The notes under the pieces: model-generated | Database searches by the model: none | Told to the model about the DNA's origin: nothing | What the model saw: only the letters and a program-made list of their open reading frames with translations | Source: Thiomonas sp. X19 | GTDB lineage: Bacteria > Pseudomonadota > Gammaproteobacteria > Burkholderiales > Burkholderiaceae_C | Assembly (NCBI RefSeq): GCF_900089495.1 | Contig: NZ_LT605203.1 | Span: 186,001 to 250,000 of the forward strand | Reading direction: 5' to 3' | DNA length: 64,000 nt | Translations under genes and position numbers: made by a program | Shown: in pieces, positions 34,237 to 42,210 of the stretch | Layout of the letters: each line of letters begins with the position of its first letter | Position numbering within the stretch: the first letter of the stretch is position 1

Positions 34237-35198
34237 CGATCGGCCTGACCGCGCTCGTGGAGCGCTACCTCACAGAACGCCGCACCCTTGGCTTCCAACT
34301 GCGCTCGCCCGCCTACAGTCTGCGCAGCCTGGCCGAGTACGTCCGGCGCACGCGTCACCGCGGACCCTTGACCCTGGAGGTCATGGCAGAGTGGGCGCGT
34401 CTGGACTCGCACTCCAGCGTCGATCCCCGGACCTGGGCCAGGCGGCTGAAGAAGTTGCGTTCCTTCGCACGCTGGCTGCAGCAGTTCGAGCCGGCTACCG
34501 AAGTGCCCGACGACACGATCTTCGGGCGGCTGCCCGAGCGCCAGGCACCACACATCTACAGCCCCGAGGAAGTGGGGCAGTTGCTGGCTGCCGCGCGCGA
34601 CCTAGGCCCCAGCCCCGGCCTGCGCGGCCTGGTCTACGAGACACTGTTCGGCTTGATCGCCAGTTGCGGTCTGCGCTTGTCCGAGGCGCTGTCGCTGACC
34701 GTCGGCGACGTGGATTTGCGGCGTGGGCTACTGACGATCCGGCGCACGAAGTTCGCCAAGTCACGCCAGGTGCCGCTGCATCCGAGCACGGCCAAGGCAT
34801 TGGGGCGCTACCGCTGGACGCGGGACGTGGCCGGCGCCTCACGCGACGACGACGCGCCATTCTTCATTGGCACGCGCGGCCGCCTGTTCGGCAAGTCGAT
34901 CAGCGTCAGCCAGGTAGACAACGTCTTCGCCCAACTGCGCACTCAACTGGGCTGGATCAACCGCGGCACGCACCACGCGCCGCGCATACACGACCTCAGG
35001 CACACCTTCGTGGTCAGGCGCATCCTGCTGTGGCAGCAGCAGGGCATCGACGTGGACGAGGCGATGCTGTCGCTGTCGACTTACGTTGGGCATGCGATGG
35101 TGACCAACACCTACTGGTACCTGCAGGCGGTGCCGGAGTTGATGGCGGTGGCCGCTCAGCGCTTCGAGTCGTGCATGCCGGAGCTCAGCCATGTCTGA
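34233..35198 (+). CDS. RIT tyrosine recombinase, second of trio
   Basis: A 321-residue recombinase: Arg in SCGLRLSEALSL, Lys in RRTKFAKSRQ, HDLRHTFVVRR, His in VGHAMV and the terminal Tyr in NTYWYLQ. It starts by a 4-bp overlap with the first recombinase gene and overlaps the third by 8 bp, so all three are made in a fixed ratio. The length and order match known RIT trios. Confidence 0.9.
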   Translation: MTIGLTALVERYLTERRTLGFQLRSPAYSLRSLAEYVRRTRHRGPLTLEVMAEWARLDSHSSVDPRTWARRLKKLRSFARWLQQFEPATEVPDDTIFGRLPERQAPHIYSPEEVGQLLAAARDLGPSPGLRGLVYETLFGLIASCGLRLSEALSLTVGDVDLRRGLLTIRRTKFAKSRQVPLHPSTAKALGRYRWTRDVAGASRDDDAPFFIGTRGRLFGKSISVSQVDNVFAQLRTQLGWINRGTHHAPRIHDLRHTFVVRRILLWQQQGIDVDEAMLSLSTYVGHAMVTNTYWYLQAVPELMAVAAQRFESCMPELSHV

Positions 35199-36213
35199 GG
35201 CCCGCCACCACCGGAAGGGATCCCCGCCCAGCTTCCCGGCGCTGGTGCAGCAGTTCTTCACTGAATACCTGGTGGCGCAGCGTGCGCTGAGCCCGCAAAC
35301 AGTGGCGTGCTACCGCGACGCGATGACGCTGTTCCTTGGGTATGCGGCCGAGCAGTTGGGTAAGTCGCCGACGGCCGTGCAACTGATGGACATCACGCCG
35401 GAGTTGGTCCTCAAGTTCCTGGGTCACCTGGAGCGCGAGCGGCACAATTCGGTGCGCAGCCGCAACCTGCGGCTGACGGCACTGCGGTCGTTCCTGAAGT
35501 TCGCTGGCCGCCGCGACGTGACTGCACTGCACGCCGTTGAACGGGTGATGGCCGTGCCGATGAAGCGCTTCGAGCGGCCGCTGCTGGGACACCTGACGCG
35601 GCCCGAGATGATCGCCGTGCTGGGGCAGCCCGGCACCGGTTGGACTTCGCAGCGCGACCACCTGCTGCTGGGCCTGCTCTACAACACCGGCGCGCGCGTA
35701 TCGGAGATTGTCGGGGTGCGCGTCGTCGACGTGGTGCTGGACGGCGCGGCCTGTGTCCACCTGCACGGCAAGGGCCGCAAGGACCGCTCGGTGCCGTTGT
35801 GGAAGTCGACCGCAGCAGCCATCCGCGCCTGGCTGCATGCCAACCCCGACCTGCGCGGTTCAGCGGCCTTGCTGCCCAATCGATCCGGTCACCAGATGAC
35901 GCGGTGCAACGTGGCGCAGCGACTGGCGCTTGCGGTCGATCGGGCCTCGATCGAGCAGCCAAGTCTGAAGACCAAACGCATCTCGCCGCACACCCTGAGG
36001 CATACGACGGCCATGCACCTGCTGCAAAGCGGGGTGCCGTTCAACATCATCGCCTTGTGGCTCGGCCACGAAAGCGCGAACACGACGCACCGCTACGTCG
36101 ATGCCAACCTCGACATGAAGGAGAAGGCGCTTGCCCGACTCGAGGCGCCCGACATCAAGCTCAAACGCTTCCGTGCCAGCGACGACCTGATGAAGTTCCT
36201 GCAGAGCCTGTGA
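35191..36213 (+). CDS. RIT tyrosine recombinase, third of trio
   Basis: A 340-residue XerC/D-like recombinase with an N-terminal core-binding domain (FTEYLVAQRALSPQTVACY), Arg in NTGARVSEIVG, Lys in GKGRKDRSVP, HTLRHTTAMH, LGHES and the nucleophile Tyr in THRYVDAN. GGAG precedes ATG 35191 inside the second gene. The right terminal repeat begins 70 bp after its stop. Confidence 0.92.
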   Translation: MSEARHHRKGSPPSFPALVQQFFTEYLVAQRALSPQTVACYRDAMTLFLGYAAEQLGKSPTAVQLMDITPELVLKFLGHLERERHNSVRSRNLRLTALRSFLKFAGRRDVTALHAVERVMAVPMKRFERPLLGHLTRPEMIAVLGQPGTGWTSQRDHLLLGLLYNTGARVSEIVGVRVVDVVLDGAACVHLHGKGRKDRSVPLWKSTAAAIRAWLHANPDLRGSAALLPNRSGHQMTRCNVAQRLALAVDRASIEQPSLKTKRISPHTLRHTTAMHLLQSGVPFNIIALWLGHESANTTHRYVDANLDMKEKALARLEAPDIKLKRFRASDDLMKFLQSL

Positions 36214-36282
36214 CTATGCAAAGCACCGCGAGCCCGAGCACGCCCGCCGACCAAGCGGACGGCGGTGCCGGATGCCGCGGAC

Positions 36283-36315
36283 CTACACATAGTTGAGATC
36301 TATACATAGGGGTCG
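36283..36315 (-). repeat. RIT right terminal inverted repeat
   Basis: Complementary to 32803-32835 except for one G/A change. It marks the outer end of the element; sequence beyond 36315 is unrelated to the left flank. Confidence 0.9.
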
Positions 36316-36663
36316 GCAGCTCCAGTTGGTGACTAACCAAGCGGACATCCAGATGGGGCCGTGAACCGTGCAATGCGACCGTCCGTTCAGGCCGAAGAAG
36401 CGTCGTTCGCGCCGGATCGGGGAAAGTTCGAAACGGGTTGGAGGCGACTGTTCCGCGACGAGCTTCGGGTGGTAGCCACCGGTCCGATGGGGGTCATGGG
36501 CTCAGGGATCCGGTCGCCGCAGCCACCCGCTCGGCGTTTGCGAAGGCCTGAGTGGGAATGCTACCGCTTACAGGCAAAGTTGCGCCCAAGAGCCCCCGCC
36601 CACTTGCGCCGCTCGACACCGTGATATTGGTATCCCTGCTGCCCTGTCTTCGCTCCAGCGATC
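36316..36663. other. Region right of the RIT element, no supported gene
   Basis: An 87-codon frame at 36361-36624 has no recognisable family, signal or ribosome-binding site and is not called. The stretch looks like non-coding or eroded sequence next to two gene fragments. Confidence 0.5.
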
Positions 36664-36866
36664 TCAAACGGCCGCGACTTTCATCGGCCGCCCATCCAGC
36701 TTCCCATTCTCCCGCGATGCCGCCGCCTTGGCCGGCGTCTTGGTCAGCCCGCCAGCTTTGCCCATCAGGCCCGCCATCCACTGCCACGAGCCCAGGGCGC
36801 ATCCAGCAGCGCCGGCAGGTACAGATCGGCGTCGAGCTTGGGGAAGTGCAGCCCAAGGCCGCTGGG
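36664..36866 (-). pseudogene. Remnant of a DUF2442 domain protein
   Basis: On the minus strand [20 protein letters not shown] continues, after a one-base frameshift, as [15 protein letters not shown] and then [18 protein letters not shown] to a stop at 36664. This is the C-terminal half of the DUF2442-type proteins common in proteobacteria. The N-terminal half is missing, and the frame is broken near 36800. Confidence 0.65.
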
Positions 36867-37019
36867 ACTGATTTCGACCGCGGCTACGACTGCCTGCTGG
36901 TGGCGGAAGCCACCGCCAGCTACTTCCCGCGGTTCAAGCAGGCCACGCTGGAGATGATCACCGCGCAAGGCGGCATCGTCGGCTGGAGCTGCAAGCTGGA
37001 GGCGCTGCTGCAGGCCTGA
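36860..37019 (+). pseudogene. C-terminal fragment of an isochorismatase-family hydrolase
   Basis: The frame [20 protein letters not shown] followed by [18 protein letters not shown] ends at a stop at 37019 and matches the last ~50 residues of cysteine hydrolases such as biuret or ureidoacrylate hydrolase. The catalytic Cys region and everything before it are gone. The fragment starts back-to-back with the DUF2442 remnant, marking a deletion or recombination joint near 36862. Confidence 0.65.
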
Positions 37020-37147
37020 AGCCGGTGTGCGACTTGCCATTGCGCCTCGTTCAAGTTGGAGGCGGCTTGCGCATGGCCGCTTGCCTCGGATAGCCGGGCG
37101 CGGCGGCGGATGCGTGAACAGCGCCGGCTTGCGCACGCGCGAGCCGC

Positions 37148-38611
37148 TCAGGCGCCGGCCAGGGTTTGCAGCGTGTGCACGGCAGCGCGCGATTGCGCGC
37201 CGAGTTCGGCCATGTCCAGGCCGGGAATGGCGCCGTCGCGCACCACCACCTTGCCGGCCACCAGCAGGGCGCGCAGGCTGGCGCCGCCGCTCACCACGGG
37301 CGCGATGGCGGGGTCGTGCAGGCCGAAGTGGCGCGGCTGGTCGAGCTTGTAGATGGCGATGTCGGCGGCCATGCCGGGCGCCAGCACGCCAACGCCCTCC
37401 AGCCCCAGCACGCGGGCGCCGCCGGCCGTGCCCCAGCGCACCACGTCATCCACCGTGGCGTCGGCCGCGCCGGCTTCACCGGCGCCGCCGGCATATTCCG
37501 GCAGGGCTTCGTGGCCGCCGCGGGCGCGCGCCATCAGCCAGGCGGTGTGGGCTTCGTTCAGCATGTCGGCAGCTTCGTTCGACGCCGCGCCGTCCACCGC
37601 CAGCGAGATCGGCGTGCCGGCGTTCTCCAGCGCCCGCACCGGGGCGATGCCGCTGCCCAGGCGGCCGTTGCTCTGCGGGCAATGGGCGATGCCGGGGCCG
37701 GTGCGGCCGAGCAGGGCGATGTCGTCCGTGCTGAGCTTGACCAGATGCGCGAACCACACGTCCGGCCCCAGCCAGTCGACGCTGGCGGCGAAGTCGATGG
37801 GGCTGCAACCGTGCTGCGTCATCGCGGTCTGCTGGTAGATGACCGTCTCCGACAGATGCGAGTGCAGGCGCAGGCCCAGGCTGCGGGCGTGGGCGGCGGT
37901 GTCGCGCAACTCCTGCGGCAGCATGGAGAACAGCGGCGTGGTCGGCGCCGCGACCACCCGGCGCAGGGCTTGCGGCGCGGGGTCGTGGTAGAGCGCATGC
38001 AGCCGCGTGAGGTCGTCGAGATAGGCCTGCAGGGTTTCCGGCCGCATGGCCTTGGGCAGGTCGGCCTCGAAGTTGCGGCTGCAGGTGGCGCCGCCACGGC
38101 AGAGCACGAAGCGCAGGCCGAGTTTCTCGGCCTCCTCGAACAGGATGGCGGAGCCGTCGAAGTCCATCTCGGGCCAGTAGTAGTAGTTGTGGTCGGCCAC
38201 CGTGCCGCAGCCGGAAAGCGCCAGCTCCACCAGGCCGATGCGCGCCGCGAGGCGGAAACGCCCGGCGTTGAAGGCGGCGCGGTAGCGAAACGGCACCGCC
38301 GCCAGCCAGGGCGTGAGCGTGGCGTCGATGCCGCCGGGCACGCCCTTGAGCAGCGATTGCACGAGGTGGTGGTGGGTGTTGACCCAGGCCGGGTAGATGA
38401 CGCAGCCGCTGGCGTCGAGCACGGCCTCTCCAGGTTCCGGCGCGAGGCTGCCGATGGCGGCGATGCGGCCATCGCGGATGCGCAGGCCGGTGGCGTGCGC
38501 GCCGGCGCGGGCTTGAGCACCGGGCAGGCCGGTGAGCAGTGCCAGGGCGCCACGAATCAGCAGGGCGGTGGAAGCGTTGGATGCGTCGGTAGGGGCCATG
38601 GGAGGTTGCAT
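37148..38611 (-). CDS. Amidohydrolase-superfamily deaminase, 8-oxoguanine deaminase/atrazine chlorohydrolase type
   Basis: A 487-residue enzyme with the metal and substrate motifs of the TrzN/AtzB/guanine deaminase group: NTHHHLVQSLLKG (~80), HSHLSE (~246), WFAHLVKLS (~287), HCPQSNGRLGSGIAPV (~314) and VDGAASNEA (~345). Members deaminate or dehalogenate oxidised purines, pterins and s-triazines. It is the last gene of the operon with a Rieske oxygenase and an ABC ATPase; an oxidised purine or similar ring is the most likely substrate. ATG 38599 is an alternative start. Confidence 0.88.
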   Translation of the reverse strand: MQPPMAPTDASNASTALLIRGALALLTGLPGAQARAGAHATGLRIRDGRIAAIGSLAPEPGEAVLDASGCVIYPAWVNTHHHLVQSLLKGVPGGIDATLTPWLAAVPFRYRAAFNAGRFRLAARIGLVELALSGCGTVADHNYYYWPEMDFDGSAILFEEAEKLGLRFVLCRGGATCSRNFEADLPKAMRPETLQAYLDDLTRLHALYHDPAPQALRRVVAAPTTPLFSMLPQELRDTAAHARSLGLRLHSHLSETVIYQQTAMTQHGCSPIDFAASVDWLGPDVWFAHLVKLSTDDIALLGRTGPGIAHCPQSNGRLGSGIAPVRALENAGTPISLAVDGAASNEAADMLNEAHTAWLMARARGGHEALPEYAGGAGEAGAADATVDDVVRWGTAGGARVLGLEGVGVLAPGMAADIAIYKLDQPRHFGLHDPAIAPVVSGGASLRALLVAGKVVVRDGAIPGLDMAELGAQSRAAVHTLQTLAGA

Positions 38612-38666
38612 GTAGGGTGGCGAGCTGAGTCGTGTGGGGATGCGGGCGGTTGGGCGGCAGCCAGCC

Positions 38667-39500
38667 TCAGAACCGGCCCTGCGCCGCGGCGGTGAGCAGC
38701 CCGGAGAGCCGGCGGCAGTAGTTCAGGAACGGGGCGCTGACGCGCCAGTCGTCGTCACGCACGGCGGGGCCGTCGATGGCGATGTCGGCCACCACGCGCC
38801 CGGGGCGTGCCGCCATCACCACCACGCGGGTGGAGAGGAACACCGCCTCGTAGATGCTGTGGGTGACGAAGGCCACGGTCATGGCCTGCTGCGCCCACAG
38901 CCGGCGCACGTCGCTGTCGAGCTTGTTGCGGGTGAATTCGTCGAGCGCGCCGAAGGGCTCGTCGAGCAGCAGCAGGCTGGGGTGCGTCGCCAGCGCCCGC
39001 GCCAGCGACACCCGCATCTGCATGCCGCCGGACAGCTCGCGCGGCCAGGCGCTGGCGAAGCTCTCCAGCCCCACCATGCCGAGCACTTCGGTGACGCGGG
39101 CATCGGCCTCGGCGCGCGGGGCCTTGCGCAAGTCCAGCGGCAGCCGGGTGTTGGCGCGCACCCGCGCCCAGGGCATCAGCGTGGGTTCCTGGAACACCAT
39201 GGAGAGCGATTGCTTGCCGTTGGCGCCTTCCTGCTTTTCCGAGCCCCACCACAGAATGCGCCCAGCCGATGGCGAATCCAGCCCGGCGAACATGCGCAGC
39301 AGCGTGCTCTTGCCGCAGCCCGACGGCCCGAGCAGGGAGACGAACTCGCCCTGCTGGATGCGCAGCCGCACCTCGTCGAGGGCGCGGGTACCGTTGGGGT
39401 AGGTCTTCTCCACGCGGTTGGCGAACAGCGCGGTGTTCGCGTCCGGCTGGGGTGGCGGCGGTGGCCGCATGAAGAGCGCATCGGAGACGTGCAGGTCCAT
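38667..39500 (-). CDS. ABC transporter ATPase, SsuB/ThiZ type
   Basis: A 277-residue ATPase with Walker A GPSGCGKSTLLRMFAGLD (~58), Q-loop MVFQEPTLMPWARV, signature LSGGMQMRVSLARAL and Walker B LLLLDEPFGALDE. Its partners are the permease (43954) and binding protein (41173) on the opposite strand, as the divergent arrangement and shared family indicate. It lies between the Rieske gene and the amidohydrolase gene, with gaps of 72 and 55 bp. Confidence 0.9.
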   Translation of the reverse strand: MDLHVSDALFMRPPPPPQPDANTALFANRVEKTYPNGTRALDEVRLRIQQGEFVSLLGPSGCGKSTLLRMFAGLDSPSAGRILWWGSEKQEGANGKQSLSMVFQEPTLMPWARVRANTRLPLDLRKAPRAEADARVTEVLGMVGLESFASAWPRELSGGMQMRVSLARALATHPSLLLLDEPFGALDEFTRNKLDSDVRRLWAQQAMTVAFVTHSIYEAVFLSTRVVVMAARPGRVVADIAIDGPAVRDDDWRVSAPFLNYCRRLSGLLTAAAQGRF

Positions 39501-39572
39501 GAAGGTTCTCGCGGTCGGGTGGATGGAGTGGGGGTGGGGCAGGCGATGTCGTGGCTGGGATGACCGCCAGGC

Positions 39573-40658
39573 TCATGCGCTGGGTGCCGTGACATCGCCT
39601 GCGCGTGTCTGGATGGGGATGGTGGGCCGCGGTGGCGCCGGGCGAAACACCTCCTCCTCCCCATGCGCCTGCAGCAGCGCCAGCAGGCGCTTGCGCATCA
39701 GCAGCCCGGGCTTGTCGGACTCCATGTGGAATTCGATGCGGCGGCGGGTGTCGATGCAGGCGTCGGGGTCGGTGGCTTCGAGGATGTCGCGGTCTTCATC
39801 GACGATGGGGCGATCCCAGTCGATCAGTTCCTGCGTGCTGCAATCGGCCTCGGCGTCGTTGCGGTACAGCCACTGCGCCAGCATGATGTGCGCATCGTCG
39901 ATCGGCGTGGCGCAGTTGTAGATGATGTGGTGAATGCCGCTTTCGGGATAGACGCAGCCGAAGCGCCGCACGAACGGCAGCCACCAGCGGTTGAACAGAT
40001 GGCGCTCGGTGAACGCGCCCGTGCTGCCGGTGATGCGGTGGCCATGCGCCGGGTTGCGGATGGGCACATGGGTCTCGGCCTCGAAGCCGTCGGCCGTGAC
40101 ATCGAGCCGGTAGCCCGACGGTTTGGGTTGCTCGTGGATGCCGAAATTGGCCTTGTGCACATAGCTGAAGTGCGCGTTGTCGAAGGCGTTCTCCATGAAG
40201 CGCAGCGGGCTCGTGGCCCAGCGTTCGTGAAACTGGAAAATGCGGCGAAAGCCCGCATCGCCGTCTTCCGCAAAGTCGGGAATCGGCGCCAGCGGCTCCT
40301 CCAGCGCCACCCAGACATAGCCGTAGCGCGCGGCACAGCGAAACGACTCCACCCGCGCCCCGGCGGCAATCACGCCATCCGGGTTTTGCGGAATGCGCAC
40401 GCATGCGCCGGTGCAGTCGTAAGTCCAGCCGTGGTAGCCGCAGACGATGCGCCCGGCCTCGTCCACGAAGCCTTTGGACAGCTGCGCGGTGCGGTGGCAG
40501 CAGCGGTCGCGCAGCGCCGCGGGCTGGCCGTCGGGGCGCTTCCACAGCACCAGTCTTTCACCGAGCAAGGTGAACGGGCGCGGACCGGCGTCCAGCACGT
40601 GCAGGGGCGTGAGGGCGTACCAGAAGCGGCGCAGGACGGGTTGTTGGGTGACAAGCAT
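39573..40658 (-). CDS. Rieske-type ring-hydroxylating oxygenase
   Basis: A 361-residue oxygenase with the Rieske cluster motif Cys-x-His in RDRCCHRTA (~51) and CGYHGWTY (~73), followed by the mononuclear iron site ENAFDNAHFSYVH (~158-170). Such enzymes use electrons from a separate reductase to hydroxylate or demethylate rings. No reductase gene is nearby. ATG 40658 follows GGAGAG. Its association with a deaminase-like amidohydrolase and a pyrimidine-type transporter points to a nucleobase or related heterocycle (inference). Confidence 0.9.
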   Translation of the reverse strand: MLVTQQPVLRRFWYALTPLHVLDAGPRPFTLLGERLVLWKRPDGQPAALRDRCCHRTAQLSKGFVDEAGRIVCGYHGWTYDCTGACVRIPQNPDGVIAAGARVESFRCAARYGYVWVALEEPLAPIPDFAEDGDAGFRRIFQFHERWATSPLRFMENAFDNAHFSYVHKANFGIHEQPKPSGYRLDVTADGFEAETHVPIRNPAHGHRITGSTGAFTERHLFNRWWLPFVRRFGCVYPESGIHHIIYNCATPIDDAHIMLAQWLYRNDAEADCSTQELIDWDRPIVDEDRDILEATDPDACIDTRRRIEFHMESDKPGLLMRKRLLALLQAHGEEEVFRPAPPRPTIPIQTRAGDVTAPSA

Positions 40659-40855
40659 GGAACTCTCCAGGGTTGGTGCAAGGCATCGCCATGCGCCGGA
40701 GCATGTTGTCGTGGCGGGCTGTGCAAGCGGTCGAACAGGGGTGGCTGGGCACCCGGCGCCGCCGCAGATCCCGCAGGCAGCAAGCCTGGCCGGCGCGGCT
40801 GGAGCAATGTCCCGCAGCCTGAGCTGCTGACCGCTTCTACTCACGCCATGCATGC

Positions 40856-40871
40856 AGCAATTTGCATGCCA
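40856..40871 (-). promoter_or_regulatory. Sigma54 promoter of the Rieske operon
   Basis: On the minus strand TGGCATGCAAATTGCT matches the sigma54 -24/-12 consensus with correct spacing. It would start a transcript near 40845, giving a leader of about 187 nt before the Rieske gene. It is arranged back to back with the plus-strand promoter at 41080. Confidence 0.8.
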
Positions 40872-41079
40872 GTTTTCCGTCCTGGCGGGCATCCCGGCTG
40901 CGCCGCCGAGCGCGTCCGTGGCTGGCTTCGGGGGGCATGGACAGGCCCCCTCAGCCCGACTGATCCACAACGGGGCGCAGCGCGCACCACAACATGGCGA
41001 CAGGCACCGCGACGCAACCCAAACCCGGGCGCTTGCCGTCGTCGCGCCCGGCTCCAGGCCGGTTTTGCAGCATCGCAGC

Positions 41080-41095
41080 TGGCATACCTTTTGCT
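41080..41095 (+). promoter_or_regulatory. Sigma54 promoter of the binding-protein operon
   Basis: TGGCATACCTTTTGCT fits the sigma54 consensus at GG (41081-41082) and GC (41093-41094) with proper spacing, giving a start near 41106 and a leader of about 67 nt. The 208 bp between the two divergent promoters would hold shared enhancer sites. Confidence 0.82.
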
Positions 41096-41172
41096 GGTCG
41101 ATTGCATACAGTTTGATCGCGCATCAGCTTCCCGGCGTCCGTCCGCTTTGCCAACATCTCAAGGAGTGGTTC

Positions 41173-42210
41173 ATGCAAGGTTCTCAGCCTTTGAAAACAT
41201 CCAGCCCAGGGCGCCTGCGCTCGCGCCGCCTGCTGGCCGGCCTGGCACTGGCCTTGGGCCTGACGGGCCTGGCGCGGGCCGATGACCTGCCCAAGATCAC
41301 CTTCTGCACCAACTGGTTTGCCGAGGCCGAGCATGGCGGCTTCTATCAGGCGGTGGCCACGGGCCTGTACAAGAAAGCGGGGCTGGACGTCACCATCAAG
41401 ATGGGCGGCCCGCAGGTCAACGGCCTGCAACTGCTCGGCGCCGGCAGCTGCGACTTTTATATGGGCTATCCGATGCAGGACATCGTTGCCGCCTCGCATG
41501 GACTGCCGGTGGTGACCGTGGCGGCGAGCTTCCAGAAAGACCCGCAGGCCATCATCGCCCACCAGGGCGTGAAGTCGCTGGGCGACCTCAAAGGCAAACC
41601 CATTCTGGTGTCGCAAAGCGCCAATACCACGTGGTGGCCCTGGCTGGAAAACACCTTCGGTTTCACCCTGTCGCAGCAGCGCCCCTACACCTTCAGTGTC
41701 GCGCCCTTCCTGCATGACAAGAACCTCTCGCAGCAAGGCTATATCGGTTCCGAACCGCTGATGATCGAGAAGGGTGGGGAGACGCCCAAGGTGTTCCTCA
41801 TGGCCGATTACGGCTGGCCGGCCTATGCCGAAACCATCGACACCACGCAGGCCATGATCGCCAAACACCCGCAATGGGTGGCGGCATTCGTCAAGGCTTC
41901 GGTGGAGGGCTGGCAGTCCTACCTGGCCGACCCGGCGCCGGGCAACAAGCTGATCGTCGAAGCCGACCCCAAGGAGACGCCGGAACAGCTGGCGTTCTCG
42001 ATGAAGATGATGAAGAAATACCAGCTCGTCACCGGCGGCGCGGCGGCGAGCGAAGGCATCGGCATCATGACCGACAAGCGCTGGAAGGAGATGTTCGACT
42101 TCATGGTGCGCAACAAGATGATCCCGGCCGACTTTGATTACAAGAAGGTCTACGACCTGCAGTTCATCAAGCCGTTGAAGCTGCTGCCCACTGCGGCCGA
42201 CACGCACTAG
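41173..42210 (+). CDS. NMT1/THI5-type ABC substrate-binding protein (pyrimidine/nucleobase-like ligand)
   Basis: A 345-residue precursor with a signal peptide (~1-36, ending ARA) and the ThiY/RibY-like opening TFCTNWFAEAEHGGFYQAV, AGLDVTIKMGGPQVNG. Relatives bind pyrimidines such as formylaminopyrimidine, or riboflavin. AAGGAG precedes ATG 41173. The stop TAG forms part of the CTAG duplicated by the downstream IS, so the protein is intact while its permease gene has been moved 1.6 kb away. Confidence 0.88.
   Translation: MQGSQPLKTSSPGRLRSRRLLAGLALALGLTGLARADDLPKITFCTNWFAEAEHGGFYQAVATGLYKKAGLDVTIKMGGPQVNGLQLLGAGSCDFYMGYPMQDIVAASHGLPVVTVAASFQKDPQAIIAHQGVKSLGDLKGKPILVSQSANTTWWPWLENTFGFTLSQQRPYTFSVAPFLHDKNLSQQGYIGSEPLMIEKGGETPKVFLMADYGWPAYAETIDTTQAMIAKHPQWVAAFVKASVEGWQSYLADPAPGNKLIVEADPKETPEQLAFSMKMMKKYQLVTGGAAASEGIGIMTDKRWKEMFDFMVRNKMIPADFDYKKVYDLQFIKPLKLLPTAADTH

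Larger units (their letters stand above)
32803..36315. mobile_element. RIT element (recombinase in trio)
   Basis: A 3,513-bp element with three overlapping tyrosine recombinase genes in one direction, bounded by 33-bp inverted repeats at 32803-32835 and 36283-36315 that differ at one base. Each end holds two 10-bp arms, CTATGTATAG and CTATGTGTAG, separated by 7 bp, the shape of a tyrosine-recombinase core site. No cargo gene is present. Target duplication could not be identified, in part because the left flank is itself palindromic. Confidence 0.92.

Noticed and set aside
36361..36624. 87-codon frame right of the RIT element
   Set aside because: No ribosome-binding site, family pattern or conserved context; surrounding sequence is gene debris.
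37166..38695. 509-codon plus-strand frame opposite the amidohydrolase gene
   Set aside because: The minus-strand gene has all metal-binding motifs; the plus-strand frame has none and is a codon-bias artefact.
40984..41000. NtrC-like site GCACCA...TGGCGA between the divergent sigma54 promoters
   Set aside because: The half-sites are two bases too far apart for the TGCACY-N5-GGTGCA consensus and the right half is poor.
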